DNA of 64,000 nucleotides from positions 5,242-69,241 of the forward strand of contig CAZEHA010000014.1 of NCBI GenBank assembly GCA_964511665.1, in the 5' to 3' direction. The position numbers were made by a program, and so were the translations under genes. Shown here in pieces: positions 43,028 to 51,302 of this stretch (its first letter is position 1; each line of letters starts with the position of its first letter). The DNA is from JAGOEF01 sp964511665 (GTDB lineage Bacteria; Bacteroidota; Bacteroidia; Bacteroidales; ML635J-15). Under the pieces are notes generated by a model. The model ran no database searches, had not been told where the DNA came from, and saw only the letters and a list, made by a program, of their open reading frames with translations.

Positions 43028-43203
43028 GTAGAGACGCGATTTATCGCGTCTGTTGCATTGAAACGCGATTCATCGCGTCTGTTGCATTGAAACGCGATTT
43101 ATCGCGTCTGTTGCATTGAAACGCGATTCATCGCGTCTGTTGCATTGAAACGCGATTTATCGCGTCCATACGCGGGTGAGACGCGATGAATCGCGTCTCT
43201 ACG
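43027..43203. repeat. Six-copy palindromic repeat array (29-bp period)
   Basis: Five palindromic cores of the type ACGCGATTYATCGCGT occur at a 29-bp period (first bases 43034, 43063, 43092, 43121, 43150), each followed by CTGTTGCATTGAA spacers, and a sixth core (43181) after a different spacer. The centre base alternates T, C, T, C, T, so the larger period is 58 bp. The whole array is framed by CGTAGAGACGCGAT (43027-43040) and its exact reverse complement ATCGCGTCTCTACG (43190-43203). The stop codon of the AlkD-like gene (43199-43201) lies in the right arm. No cas gene, and the spacers are nearly identical, so this is not CRISPR. Confidence 0.9.
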
Positions 43204-43882
43204 AGGGTGCGTTGGTTTTTTCGATGCGTTTGAGGGCTTCGCGACGGCTAAGAGGTTTTAGCTCGTGGGTCTTTACAAAATGTTCGACCCACACCGGGTC
43301 GGTTTTTGAATATTCGCGCAAGGCCCAGCCAATTGCTTTTTGAACAAAAAATTCTTTCGTTGCGGCGTTTTGCTCAATGTGCCGAGTTAGCAAATCGAGG
43401 TTTGTGTTTTTGCGATACTTAAGTTGAAATATAATTGAACTTCTTTTCAGCCAGATGTTATCGTGCATCGACCATGCATCGGTTACGGCAGGCATAATTT
43501 CGGGATATTTCACAAAAAATTCGCTCAGTATCGATCCGTTGATGTAATCGACAGAGTCCCACCACGACCGGGTTGTAAGCAGCGTTTCGAACAGAGTGAT
43601 GTCGTTTACTTCCCAACTTTTTTTATGCTTCACTATTGCCAGTATGGCAAAATAATGAAACTCGCGCTGCGGCATTTCGAAAAGTAGCGGAGCTAACTGC
43701 TTCACTACATGGTAAGCGGGCAAGCCATTTTCGGCAAAAAACTTTTTGTTTAGTTCTTCGCGCTGTTTCGATTGCATACCGAAAAACGGAAAGCGATTTT
43801 TCATATACCTGCTCATTTGTTCGGCATACTGAGGGTTGGCATGTTGCAAATATAGGTTACCCAAAGTTTGTATAAGGTTCAT
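43199..43882 (-). CDS. DNA alkylation repair protein (AlkD-like)
   Basis: HEAT-like repeat DNA glycosylase family, 227 residues from ATG 43882 (TTG at 43909 would add nine residues). The active-site-type segment SWWDSVDYINGSILS (106-120) carries Trp107/Trp108 and Asp109/Asp112, as in AlkD where Trp and Asp are needed for alkylated base excision. Other family stretches are PFFGMQSKQREELNKKFF and IGWALREYSKTDPVWV. The last codons and the stop TAG are formed by the arm of the neighbouring repeat array, which has probably replaced the original end. Most likely cytoplasmic repair of N3/N7-alkylpurines. Confidence 0.85.
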   Translation of the reverse strand: MNLIQTLGNLYLQHANPQYAEQMSRYMKNRFPFFGMQSKQREELNKKFFAENGLPAYHVVKQLAPLLFEMPQREFHYFAILAIVKHKKSWEVNDITLFETLLTTRSWWDSVDYINGSILSEFFVKYPEIMPAVTDAWSMHDNIWLKRSSIIFQLKYRKNTNLDLLTRHIEQNAATKEFFVQKAIGWALREYSKTDPVWVEHFVKTHELKPLSRREALKRIEKTNAPS

Positions 43883-44079
43883 GGCGTTGTTTTTTGCAAA
43901 TATAGCCAATACGCGTGTACGCTGATTTCTAAATAGTATCTATTTAACAGTGAACAAGCAACAATAAAACATGTTTCGCACAGTGAATAACAAAAAGTCA
44001 CTTTTTACAATGCCGGCAATTGGCAGATAGTATTTATTTGTGAGATATTGATTAACTTTGCGACTGAAAAACCGTAGCG

Positions 44080-45309
44080 ATGCAACTGCAACAGATTAAA
44101 CAACGATTTGGGATAATAGGGAATGCTCCGGCGCTGAATCGTGCTATCGAGATAGCCTCTCAGGTAGCTGCAACCGATTTGTCGGTTCTGATAACCGGAG
44201 AAAGTGGTGTAGGAAAAGAGATTTTTCCTCAGATTATTCATCACCACAGCAAGAGAAAACACAATTCATATGTTGCCGTAAATTGCGGAGCCATCCCCGA
44301 AGGAACCATCGACTCAGAATTATTCGGGCACGTAAAAGGGTCGTTTACCACTGCCATAAACGACAGAAAAGGATATTTTGAAGAAGCCGATTCAGGCACT
44401 ATTTTTTTGGACGAAGTAGCCGAGCTTCCATTGTCGACACAGGTAAGATTGCTACGGGTACTCGAGTCGGGAGAGTTTATGCGTGTGGGGTCATCGAAAG
44501 TTCAAAAAACCAATGTGCGGGTTATAGCTGCCACCAACGTAAATATTTTGAAAGCAGTGCAAGACGGCAAATTTCGCGAAGATTTATACTATCGGCTGAA
44601 TACAGTTCCATTGCATTTACCACCTCTGCGCGAACGGGGCGAAGACATCGTATTACTGTTCCGAAAATTTTCGGCCGATTTTGCCGAGAAATATCGTATG
44701 CCCGGTGTCAGGCTCGATGATGAGGCCAGAATCTTACTCATGAAATATCGCTGGCCGGGCAACATCAGGCAACTGAAAAACATTACCGAACAAATTTCGG
44801 TAATCGAAGAAAAGCGCGATATAACCGCTAGCATGCTGGCAACATATTTACCCTCATACGATGGCACTAATTTGCCGGCACTGGTTAACAAAACCGATGA
44901 GGCATCATTTGCAAGCGAGCGTGAAATCTTATACAAGATATTGTTCGACATGAAAAAGGACATGAACGAACTTAAAAAACTGGTGAACGATATTATTTCG
45001 GGAAGTCATCCCATAAACCTGGCTGACGAAACAACCGAATTGATTGAAGAATATTTTCAAGATCAGATAGATGTAAAAATTAAACCACGTATTGCAAGCA
45101 ATACTCCCGAAACTCCGGTTAACGAAGCAATTTTTCACGACACCAGCGAAATAATCGACGAGAATTTATCGCTTGCCGACAAAGAAAAGGAGTTAATACT
45201 AAAAGCCCTCGAAAAGAATAGCGGGAAACGGAAGATGGCAGCACGCGAGCTGGGTATTTCGGAGCGTACGCTCTATCGTAAACTGAAGGAATTTAACATA
45301 GACCAATGA
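44080..45309 (+). CDS. Sigma-54-type AAA+ activator with Fis-like HTH, altered GAFTGA loop
   Basis: A 409-residue enhancer-binding protein without an N-terminal receiver domain. Walker A GESGVGKE (40-47), Walker B IFLDE (108-112) and RALE-type downstream blocks are present; a C-terminal Fis-like helix-turn-helix (about 372-405, RKMAARELGISERTLYRKLK) binds DNA. The loop that normally contacts sigma-54 (GAFTGA) reads GSFTTA (87-92), with the usually invariant Gly replaced by Thr. In Bacteroidota the gene commonly precedes lptE. The ATG overlaps nothing; a TAACTTTG -7-like box (44053-44060) sits 20 bp upstream. It ends in a 4-bp overlap with lptE, so it heads the operon up to at least secG. Confidence 0.88.
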   Translation: MQLQQIKQRFGIIGNAPALNRAIEIASQVAATDLSVLITGESGVGKEIFPQIIHHHSKRKHNSYVAVNCGAIPEGTIDSELFGHVKGSFTTAINDRKGYFEEADSGTIFLDEVAELPLSTQVRLLRVLESGEFMRVGSSKVQKTNVRVIAATNVNILKAVQDGKFREDLYYRLNTVPLHLPPLRERGEDIVLLFRKFSADFAEKYRMPGVRLDDEARILLMKYRWPGNIRQLKNITEQISVIEEKRDITASMLATYLPSYDGTNLPALVNKTDEASFASEREILYKILFDMKKDMNELKKLVNDIISGSHPINLADETTELIEEYFQDQIDVKIKPRIASNTPETPVNEAIFHDTSEIIDENLSLADKEKELILKALEKNSGKRKMAARELGISERTLYRKLKEFNIDQ

Positions 45310-45827
45310 TGCAGAGATTACACAAGCCACTATTGCTTGCAACACTAATTGTGTTGTTGCTGTGCTGCCAAGCTTGCACATTGAAGTATTCGTTTACCGG
45401 AGCCAGCATTTCGCCCGAAATAAAAACATTGCAAATATCGTATTTTCAGAACCGTGCCACCAATGTGCAGCCTACATTAAGCAACACTTTTACCGAAGGG
45501 CTTAAAGACCGTTTTTTGTCGCAAACCAGCCTGAATATGGTTAACACAGGAGGCGACTTGATGATTGAGGGAGAAATTACCGATTATCGGGTAAACCCTC
45601 TGGCCTATCAAGGAAACGAAACAGCCGCACTGAACCGGCTTACGGTGAATGTACGGGTGAGGTTCACCAACAACATTCAGCCGGAAAAAAGTTTCGACAC
45701 ACAGTTTTCGCGATATGCCGATTTTGAGAGCACGCAAAACTTAGCCAGTGTCGAAAACCAATTGATAAACGAGATTGTAGAGCAACTCACCGAAGATATT
45801 TTCAATAAAGCCGTAGTAAACTGGTAG
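45306..45827 (+). CDS. lptE: LptE-family LPS assembly lipoprotein
   Basis: Outer-membrane lipoprotein that plugs and assembles the LptD translocon for lipopolysaccharide. 173 residues; lipobox CQAC (Cys24). The pattern LKYSFTGASISPEIKTLQIS and the central GGDLMIEGEITDYRV fit the Bacteroidota LptE group. Start ATG overlaps the stop of the regulator gene by 4 bp. It is followed 3 bp later by a TPR-type protein and secG, a conserved order in this phylum. Confidence 0.88.
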   Translation: MMQRLHKPLLLATLIVLLLCCQACTLKYSFTGASISPEIKTLQISYFQNRATNVQPTLSNTFTEGLKDRFLSQTSLNMVNTGGDLMIEGEITDYRVNPLAYQGNETAALNRLTVNVRVRFTNNIQPEKSFDTQFSRYADFESTQNLASVENQLINEIVEQLTEDIFNKAVVNW

Positions 45828-45830
45828 GCC

Positions 45831-46619
45831 ATGAACAAGGAATTGTTTCAACAATATATCAACCACACGGCAGTATTTGATGCCAACAGCCTGAAGAATT
45901 TAGATTCTTTGGTTGAAGAATATCCATATTTTCAGGCAGCATGGCTCCTGTATGCCAAAAACCTGCACGATGTTGACGATGTGCGCTTTGGTACACGCAT
46001 AAAAAAAGCAGCCCTGCATATTCCCGACAGGGTGATGTTGTATCGCCTGCTGCATCAATCAAAAGAAACCGAAAACACAGATGCCCCCCTTAACATGGCC
46101 ACGGAATCAAAGGCAGGAGGTATCGAAGAAACTCAACCCTTTTTTACAGCATCGTCAGAAAACGATACAAAACCGCCTACCGAAATTTTAGAATCAGACA
46201 GCATACATCTTCAGCATACAACAGCAAGCTTGCTCGATTTTGCTTTCGACAGAATAGCGGTTGCCGGAAATACAAACGATGAAATCATCGTTATTGGAGA
46301 CAGCCAAACAAAAGAAATCGCTGACGAAAACCCACTGCGACAAAAAAATATGAGCTTGCTCGACAAGTTTATTGCCGACAAGCCAAAAATCATCCCAAAA
46401 GACACTGAAGTGGCCATCAGCAAAGAGATTCCGGAGTATGCAAAAGAAGACCACGACGACTTAATCTCTGAAACATTGGCGCAGATTTACGTAAAACAGG
46501 GTCATTTTGAAAAGGCTTTACACACTTATGAAAAATTATCTTTGAAATATCCGGAAAAAAGCATTTATTTTGCAGCTCAAATAAAAAAGATTAAAGAACT
46601 TTCTGATAAAAACTTATAG
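45831..46619 (+). CDS. TPR-like protein in the lptE-secG operon
   Basis: A 262-residue cytoplasmic protein without signal peptide. The N-terminus (FQQYINHTAVFDANSLKNLD) and a disordered middle rich in Glu/Thr/Asp precede a C-terminal TPR-like pair (LAQIYVKQGHFEKALHTYEK, LSLKYPEKSIYFAAQIKKI). Proteins of this form lie between lptE and secG in many Bacteroidota, so co-function with the envelope is likely but not defined. The gene is 3 bp from each neighbour. Confidence 0.75.
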   Translation: MNKELFQQYINHTAVFDANSLKNLDSLVEEYPYFQAAWLLYAKNLHDVDDVRFGTRIKKAALHIPDRVMLYRLLHQSKETENTDAPLNMATESKAGGIEETQPFFTASSENDTKPPTEILESDSIHLQHTTASLLDFAFDRIAVAGNTNDEIIVIGDSQTKEIADENPLRQKNMSLLDKFIADKPKIIPKDTEVAISKEIPEYAKEDHDDLISETLAQIYVKQGHFEKALHTYEKLSLKYPEKSIYFAAQIKKIKELSDKNL

Positions 46620-46621
46620 CC

Positions 46622-46909
46622 ATGTACACATTTCTTTCGGTTTTAATAATTGTGATTTCGATTCTGCTTATTCTCATCGTGTTGGTGCAAAACTCGAAAG
46701 GCGGAGGTTTGGCATCGAACTTTGGTCAAGGCAATCAGGTTATGGGCGTGAAAAAAACTGCCGACTTTCTCGAAAAAGCCACCTGGGCTCTTGCTATTAC
46801 CTTGCTTGTAGTTTGTCTGGTAGCCAGTATGGCCATGCCATCGAGGCAATCGGGAGAAACATTGAAGCCGACAGCTCCAACCGAATTACCGGCACAAGGT
46901 CAGCAATAG
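46622..46909 (+). CDS. secG: Preprotein translocase subunit SecG
   Basis: Small membrane subunit of the SecYEG translocon, 95 residues. Two transmembrane helices (about 4-23 and 54-72) flank the conserved loop VQNSKGGGLASNFGQGNQVM with the GGLAS motif. Start ATG 3 bp after the TPR gene. The protein is of normal length; the C-terminal SGETLKPTAPTELPAQGQQ is low complexity. Confidence 0.93.
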   Translation: MYTFLSVLIIVISILLILIVLVQNSKGGGLASNFGQGNQVMGVKKTADFLEKATWALAITLLVVCLVASMAMPSRQSGETLKPTAPTELPAQGQQ

Positions 46910-46937
46910 CAGTAAAAAACAGCCCCAACTGCTGACA

Positions 46938-48737
46938 ATGCTTTTGTCGGACGTAATTTGGTGGCTCAACTATATGAAACTTTCAGCAGTCAAAAATCTA
47001 TTAAATAAGCGCTGGGTAGAGTTGCTTGTTTTTTCGATTTTTCTTGTTATAAATGCTTCGTTTCTGTTTAAGTATGAGTACATACACTCACTCGACGGAC
47101 CACAGCATATTTACAATGCCACTGTGATTGCCGAACTTATAAAAGGCAACGATGCATTCTCAGAGTTTTTCAAAATTAATCCGGTAATTGTGGGATATTG
47201 GACCGGCCCTTTTTTGCTAAGCCTGTTGAACTTGATTTTTAAAGCTTCGGTTGCCATAAAGCTCTTACTGGTTATTTGTATTGCCGGGGTGGCCTATTCG
47301 TTTCGCTACCTGGTGTATTCTATTCATAAAAGAACCACCTATCTCAGCTTATTGATAATCCCATTCACTACACATATTTTTCTAATGATGGGTTATTACA
47401 CTTTTTCGCTGGCATGGATTTTCTTTTTTCTCACAATGGCATATTATATCCGCAACAGCGAAAAACTTGGAATAAAACAAATTGCAGTGCTGATGTTGTT
47501 TTTTACGGCACTGTATCTCAGCCATCTCATTGTATTTTCGTTTACACTGCTTTGCCTTGGTTTGTATGTTGTGCTTTGTTACGTGAAAAGCGCATTGAAT
47601 AAAGAAAAAAACAGCCTGAAAAAACACCTGATAATTGCATCAAAACTATTGGCAGCTGCCCTACCTGCCATAATACTGGCAATTATTTACAGCACTCATG
47701 TATTTTACGTAAATCAAGGTGTTAGCAGTGGAGGACTACCCGGCGACGAATTGGCAAAGAATTTATTTATTGTGCGCAATTTAATGACTTTCAATTATGA
47801 GCACGAGCTGGTACTGGGTCGGGTTGTGTTTTTCACACTGCTTTCGCTTGTTCTATATATTGTTGCAGCAGAAATAGTATCGGCAGTGAAGCACTACCGG
47901 AACGCAAAAACAGTGAAGTTATTTACCGACAGCAGCCATATTTGGTTTTTTCTCACACTGACAACAATAGCTATATATGTTTTTCTGCCCAACGGATTTG
48001 GCACCGGAGCCGTAAGTAACCGTGTGCTGGTTCTGTTATACTTTTTACTGATAGTATGGATTTCGTCGCAAAAAATACATGCACTCTTAACAATTGCTGT
48101 GTTTGGTGTTTTTTTATACGTTGGAATTGAAAGACATAAGATTATCAATTCACATCTCTCGTTTTTAAACAGTGATGTAAAAGAGATTATGGAGGTGGCG
48201 TCTCACATGGAACCCAACAAAGTGTACTATGCAATGAACTACTCCGATTATTACAATCACACCCACATGGCTTGTTATGCAGGGGCCGATAATCCGGTGG
48301 TTTATGTGAAAAACCCGCAATGCGAAGGGCATTTCCCTGTGATATGGAACAAAAAACGACTACCCCGTGTTTGCCTTGGCAGTAAACCCTTAGCAAAGGC
48401 AAAATCGCTGAGCGATATTCCCGATTCAACCCAATTGTTGAAACTGGCCGATTATGTGCTTGTTTGGGGCAATTATGCTTTTATGTGGGACACAATCAGC
48501 ACAAAGAAAACAATTGACAGATATTACATTCAAGTTGCGGTCAGTTCAAAAGGAAATGCTGCGTTATATAAATTCCGGTTCCCCGAAATGCTCGACAAGG
48601 GCTTTAAAAACATGAAAGAAAGTCCACAATGGATGGCCAATCTCAAAGAAAAAGCCAGCATTTGGGGCATTCCTGTTGAGAATGTAATGTATCTGGATGC
48701 TTTCTACATGATTGACGGCTACATTGACCAATATTAA
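46938..48737 (+). CDS. Polytopic membrane protein, GT-C glycosyltransferase-like
   Basis: A 599-residue integral membrane protein with about 11-12 transmembrane helices and a C-terminal soluble domain (from about 420). After the first helix stands SLDGPQHIYNA (Asp53, His57), an acidic motif in the first periplasmic loop that is characteristic of GT-C enzymes using polyprenyl-phosphate sugars. The start may be ATG 46938 or ATG 46974 (MKLSAVKNLL), the second being slightly more hydrophilic before the first helix. It is followed by a heptosyltransferase-type gene within 6 bp, which suggests a role in LPS or other surface glycan synthesis, in line with lptE upstream. Substrate unknown. Confidence 0.72.
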   Translation: MLLSDVIWWLNYMKLSAVKNLLNKRWVELLVFSIFLVINASFLFKYEYIHSLDGPQHIYNATVIAELIKGNDAFSEFFKINPVIVGYWTGPFLLSLLNLIFKASVAIKLLLVICIAGVAYSFRYLVYSIHKRTTYLSLLIIPFTTHIFLMMGYYTFSLAWIFFFLTMAYYIRNSEKLGIKQIAVLMLFFTALYLSHLIVFSFTLLCLGLYVVLCYVKSALNKEKNSLKKHLIIASKLLAAALPAIILAIIYSTHVFYVNQGVSSGGLPGDELAKNLFIVRNLMTFNYEHELVLGRVVFFTLLSLVLYIVAAEIVSAVKHYRNAKTVKLFTDSSHIWFFLTLTTIAIYVFLPNGFGTGAVSNRVLVLLYFLLIVWISSQKIHALLTIAVFGVFLYVGIERHKIINSHLSFLNSDVKEIMEVASHMEPNKVYYAMNYSDYYNHTHMACYAGADNPVVYVKNPQCEGHFPVIWNKKRLPRVCLGSKPLAKAKSLSDIPDSTQLLKLADYVLVWGNYAFMWDTISTKKTIDRYYIQVAVSSKGNAALYKFRFPEMLDKGFKNMKESPQWMANLKEKASIWGIPVENVMYLDAFYMIDGYIDQY

Positions 48738-48743
48738 ACCAGG

Positions 48744-49757
48744 GTGAATACATCAGAAAAAAAATATACGGTGAAATTTCTGATAATTCGATTCAGCAGT
48801 ATGGGCGATATTGTTCTTACCACCCCGGTGTTGCGTTGCCTGAAACAGCAGGTTGAAGGCGCCGAAATTCATTTTCTCACCAAGCCACAATATGCATTTT
48901 TGCTCGAAAACAATCCCTATATCGACACCGTGCATTGCCTTGGTTCATTTGGAAGAACCTTAGACGCTTTGCGTAACGAACATTTCGATTACATCATCGA
49001 TTTACACAACAATATCAGGTCGTTGCGGTTTAAACGTCGCTTGAAAGTACTCGATTTTTCGGTACGAAAGCTCAACTTCGAGAAGTGGCTGCTCACCGCG
49101 TTTAAAATAAACCGATTGCCACAACTGCACATTGTTGACAGGTATTTTGAAACCGTGAGCTTGTTCGATGCTAAAAACGATGGTAAAGGTCTCGACTATT
49201 TTGTTGAAGACAGGGACCTTACCGATATTCATCAGATATTTGAATCGCTGGAGAAGCCCTATATTGTAATTGCCATTGGAGGGCAACACCAAACAAAGAA
49301 ACTGCCGGCAAAGCAAATTGCCGAGTTGTGCAGGCTGCTTAGGCACCCCAATGTTTTAATTGGCGGCCCCGAAGACCTTGAAACGGCCAACGAAGTAACA
49401 AAACTGCTTCACAGCGATAAAACACTGAATGCTTGTGGTTTACTTAGCGTTGACGAATCGGCTTTGCTAATAAAACATGCTTGTGTGGTAATTACACACG
49501 ACACCGGAATGATGCACATTGCAGCCGCGTTCAAAAAAATTGTTTTTTCGGTTTGGGGCAACACCATTCCACAATTTGGCATGAGTCCTTATATGGCTCA
49601 TGAGCAATCGCAGCTGTTCGAAGTGCAGGGATTAAAGTGCCGACCCTGCTCTAAACTGGGCTATAGAAGCTGTCCAAAAAAGCACTTTAAATGCATGACC
49701 CTGCAGAATATTAAAGCCATCGCATTAGAAGCCAACAAAATAGGATACCAATGTTAA
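48744..49757 (+). CDS. Glycosyltransferase family 9 (heptosyltransferase-like)
   Basis: GT-B enzyme related to LPS heptosyltransferases, 337 residues from GTG 48744; family members usually begin at KFLIIRFSSMGDIVLTTPVL, which would fit GTG 48771 better. The N-terminal block RFSSMGDIVLTTPVL and the second-domain block with GPEDLETANEV and HDTGMMHIAAAF (GxxHIA) match the family. The sugar donor would be an ADP-heptose-like nucleotide sugar, but the acceptor is unknown. It overlaps the CWC protein gene by 7 bp. Confidence 0.88.
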   Translation: MNTSEKKYTVKFLIIRFSSMGDIVLTTPVLRCLKQQVEGAEIHFLTKPQYAFLLENNPYIDTVHCLGSFGRTLDALRNEHFDYIIDLHNNIRSLRFKRRLKVLDFSVRKLNFEKWLLTAFKINRLPQLHIVDRYFETVSLFDAKNDGKGLDYFVEDRDLTDIHQIFESLEKPYIVIAIGGQHQTKKLPAKQIAELCRLLRHPNVLIGGPEDLETANEVTKLLHSDKTLNACGLLSVDESALLIKHACVVITHDTGMMHIAAAFKKIVFSVWGNTIPQFGMSPYMAHEQSQLFEVQGLKCRPCSKLGYRSCPKKHFKCMTLQNIKAIALEANKIGYQC

Positions 49758-49939
49758 AGACCTGCCCCCGATGCCAAAAAAAATTTCAGTGTACGGGCGA
49801 TTACAAATGCAATTGCATGAATGTGAAAACCGACCCTGAAAAACTTGAAAAGATACGAAAAAAATACCGTTCGTGTCTGTGTCCCAAGTGTTTACAGCAG
49901 TTGTGCACTTGCGATGATAATGATTTGCAAAAAACATAA
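49751..49939 (+). CDS. Small cysteine-rich protein (CWC family)
   Basis: A 62-residue protein with nine cysteines in a zinc-ribbon-like order: CPRCQKKF, CTGDYKCNCM, CLCPKCLQQLCTC. It fits the cysteine-rich CWC family of Bacteroidota and Proteobacteria, although the eponymous CWC is CNC here. Probably binds a metal. It overlaps the end of the heptosyltransferase gene by 7 bp and is therefore co-transcribed. Function unknown. Confidence 0.78.
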   Translation: MLKTCPRCQKKFQCTGDYKCNCMNVKTDPEKLEKIRKKYRSCLCPKCLQQLCTCDDNDLQKT

Positions 49940-49955
49940 ATAATGTATATTTTTG
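49924..49955 (+). promoter_or_regulatory. Promoter of tRNA-Cys
   Basis: TTTG (49924-49927), 20-bp spacer, TATTTTTG (49948-49955): both elements match the Bacteroidota consensus exactly. Transcription would start near 49962, six bases before the tRNA. The -33 element lies inside the end of the CWC coding region. Confidence 0.8.
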
Positions 49956-49967
49956 CTTCACCAAAAT

Positions 49968-50038
49968 GGTAACTTGGCCGAGTGGCTAGGCATCGGTCTG
50001 CAAAACCGGGTACGGCGGTTCGAATCCGCCAGTTACCT
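49968..50038 (+). tRNA. tRNA-Cys (anticodon GCA)
   Basis: Acceptor stem GGTAACT (49968-49974) pairs with AGTTACC (50031-50037). The anticodon loop is CTGCAAA within CGGT/ACCG, giving anticodon GCA; T stem GGCGG/CCGCC with loop TTCGAAT. Discriminator base is T (50038), the identity element of tRNA-Cys. The CCA end is not encoded. Confidence 0.96.
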
Positions 50039-50040
50039 CA

Positions 50041-50077
50041 AAAAAAAGAATCAGTAGAAATACGGGTTCTTTTTTTG
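50041..50077. terminator. Bidirectional terminator between tRNA-Cys and the anti-sigma gene
   Basis: An A-rich left arm AAAAAAAGAATC (50041-50052) is complementary, with one mismatch, to GGTTCTTTTTTT near 50066-50077. It closes with a T-tract on the plus strand and an A-to-T tract on the minus strand, so it can end both the tRNA transcript and the gene at 50097. Confidence 0.65.
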
Positions 50078-50096
50078 TTTCGCACTGTATGCTTTT

Positions 50097-51302
50097 CTAT
50101 TTCAGAGAGAATGTAACCGGTATTACGTACGACACTGCCACAGGTTTTCCGTTAGCACTACCGGGTATAAAGTCGGGCAACATAGAAACAACACGCACAG
50201 CTTCAGCATTAAGCAAGGGGTCGACACCTCTCAGAACCTTCACCCCGCTTACCTTTCCGTTAACGCCAACAACAAACTCTACAAACACTTTCCCTTCAAT
50301 TCCCTTGCTTTTAGCTTCGGCAGGGTATTTAATGTTTGAAGAAATAAACTTCAACATTGCGTTTTCGCCACCCGGAAACTGCGGGTTTACTTCTACCTGC
50401 GCAAACGAAACCACGTCAAGATCTTCGGAATCTTCATCGATAGCATCAATAATTTCGACAAACTCCTGCTTATCACCCTCTGCTTCGGTCTTTTTGGCAG
50501 AAGTTTTATTTTTTTCGCTGCGCCGCGAATTATCTTTCTGTCCAGCAGTTGAAGCTGTGCGATTATCGGCCTTAGCTGCAGGAGGCGATGCCGCGCCCTG
50601 TCCCGAAGCATTTTCTTGATTTGACACACCACTAACTCCTCCCAGATTAAACAAGGTATTTTGATCCTTATCTCTGTCGAAATTCTCTGCAACATCCTCT
50701 GATGTTGATTCCATGGCGATTTCTTCATCGCCGGCCTCACGAGAGTCTTCAAACAAAACTAACTCATTATTGGCAACCGGAACCTGTTCCGGAAAAGGCT
50801 TTGCATAGTCGGTACCGGGTAAATATTGAGAATTATTCGCATTATCACGGTATTGTAGCGTGGCTGTTTGTTCTTCTGTCTCTTTTGCAATGGTTTCATC
50901 AACAATTTCCCTATTGCTCAACTGCGAAAATTCATCGGGATTATACAGGTTTTTTTCGGCATTAAAATTAATGAGAATGATGGTGCTGATTACCAATGTT
51001 AACAAAACCGCTGCAACAATCATGCGTTGGGTAGAAGGAGTGATTGTAATACGCCGTTTTTTTATTGAAAGAGCTTTTTCGTCAATCATCAAGTTTATGG
51101 TTTCAATTTCGGCATTCAGATCGAGTTCTGCAGGCATCGACTGTAATCCATCGAGAATATCAGCACATATTTCACATTCGAGAATATGTTGTTTAACCAT
51201 GGCGGCCTCTTCGTCAGAAAGACTTCCGTTGGCGTAGCGCTGCAATGTTTCAAACTGCAAGCAATCGCCCCGACCTGATATGTCTGTTTTACTGCTGATC
51301 AT
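50097..51302 (-). CDS. Anti-sigma factor fused to a TonB C-terminal domain
   Basis: A 401-residue single-pass membrane protein. The cytoplasmic N-terminus has a zinc-binding anti-sigma motif: His39, Cys43 and Cys46 in KQHILECEICADIL. A transmembrane helix follows at about 94-113. The periplasmic part is low-complexity (Glu/Asp/Ser/Lys rich) up to about 300 and ends in a TonB C-terminal domain (about 309-401): QFPGGENAMLKFISSNIKYP, then VRVVSMLPDFIPG and VIPVTF. It overlaps the ECF sigma gene by 14 bp, as expected of its cognate partner. TonB domains contact outer-membrane receptors or transmit proton-motive force; the fusion could link an envelope signal directly to the sigma factor (inference). 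Confidence 0.85.
   Translation of the reverse strand: MISSKTDISGRGDCLQFETLQRYANGSLSDEEAAMVKQHILECEICADILDGLQSMPAELDLNAEIETINLMIDEKALSIKKRRITITPSTQRMIVAAVLLTLVISTIILINFNAEKNLYNPDEFSQLSNREIVDETIAKETEEQTATLQYRDNANNSQYLPGTDYAKPFPEQVPVANNELVLFEDSREAGDEEIAMESTSEDVAENFDRDKDQNTLFNLGGVSGVSNQENASGQGAASPPAAKADNRTASTAGQKDNSRRSEKNKTSAKKTEAEGDKQEFVEIIDAIDEDSEDLDVVSFAQVEVNPQFPGGENAMLKFISSNIKYPAEAKSKGIEGKVFVEFVVGVNGKVSGVKVLRGVDPLLNAEAVRVVSMLPDFIPGSANGKPVAVSYVIPVTFSLK

Noticed and set aside
43027..43203. CRISPR array
   Set aside because: Both the repeats and the spacers are nearly identical, units are palindromic and short, and no cas genes exist in the window.
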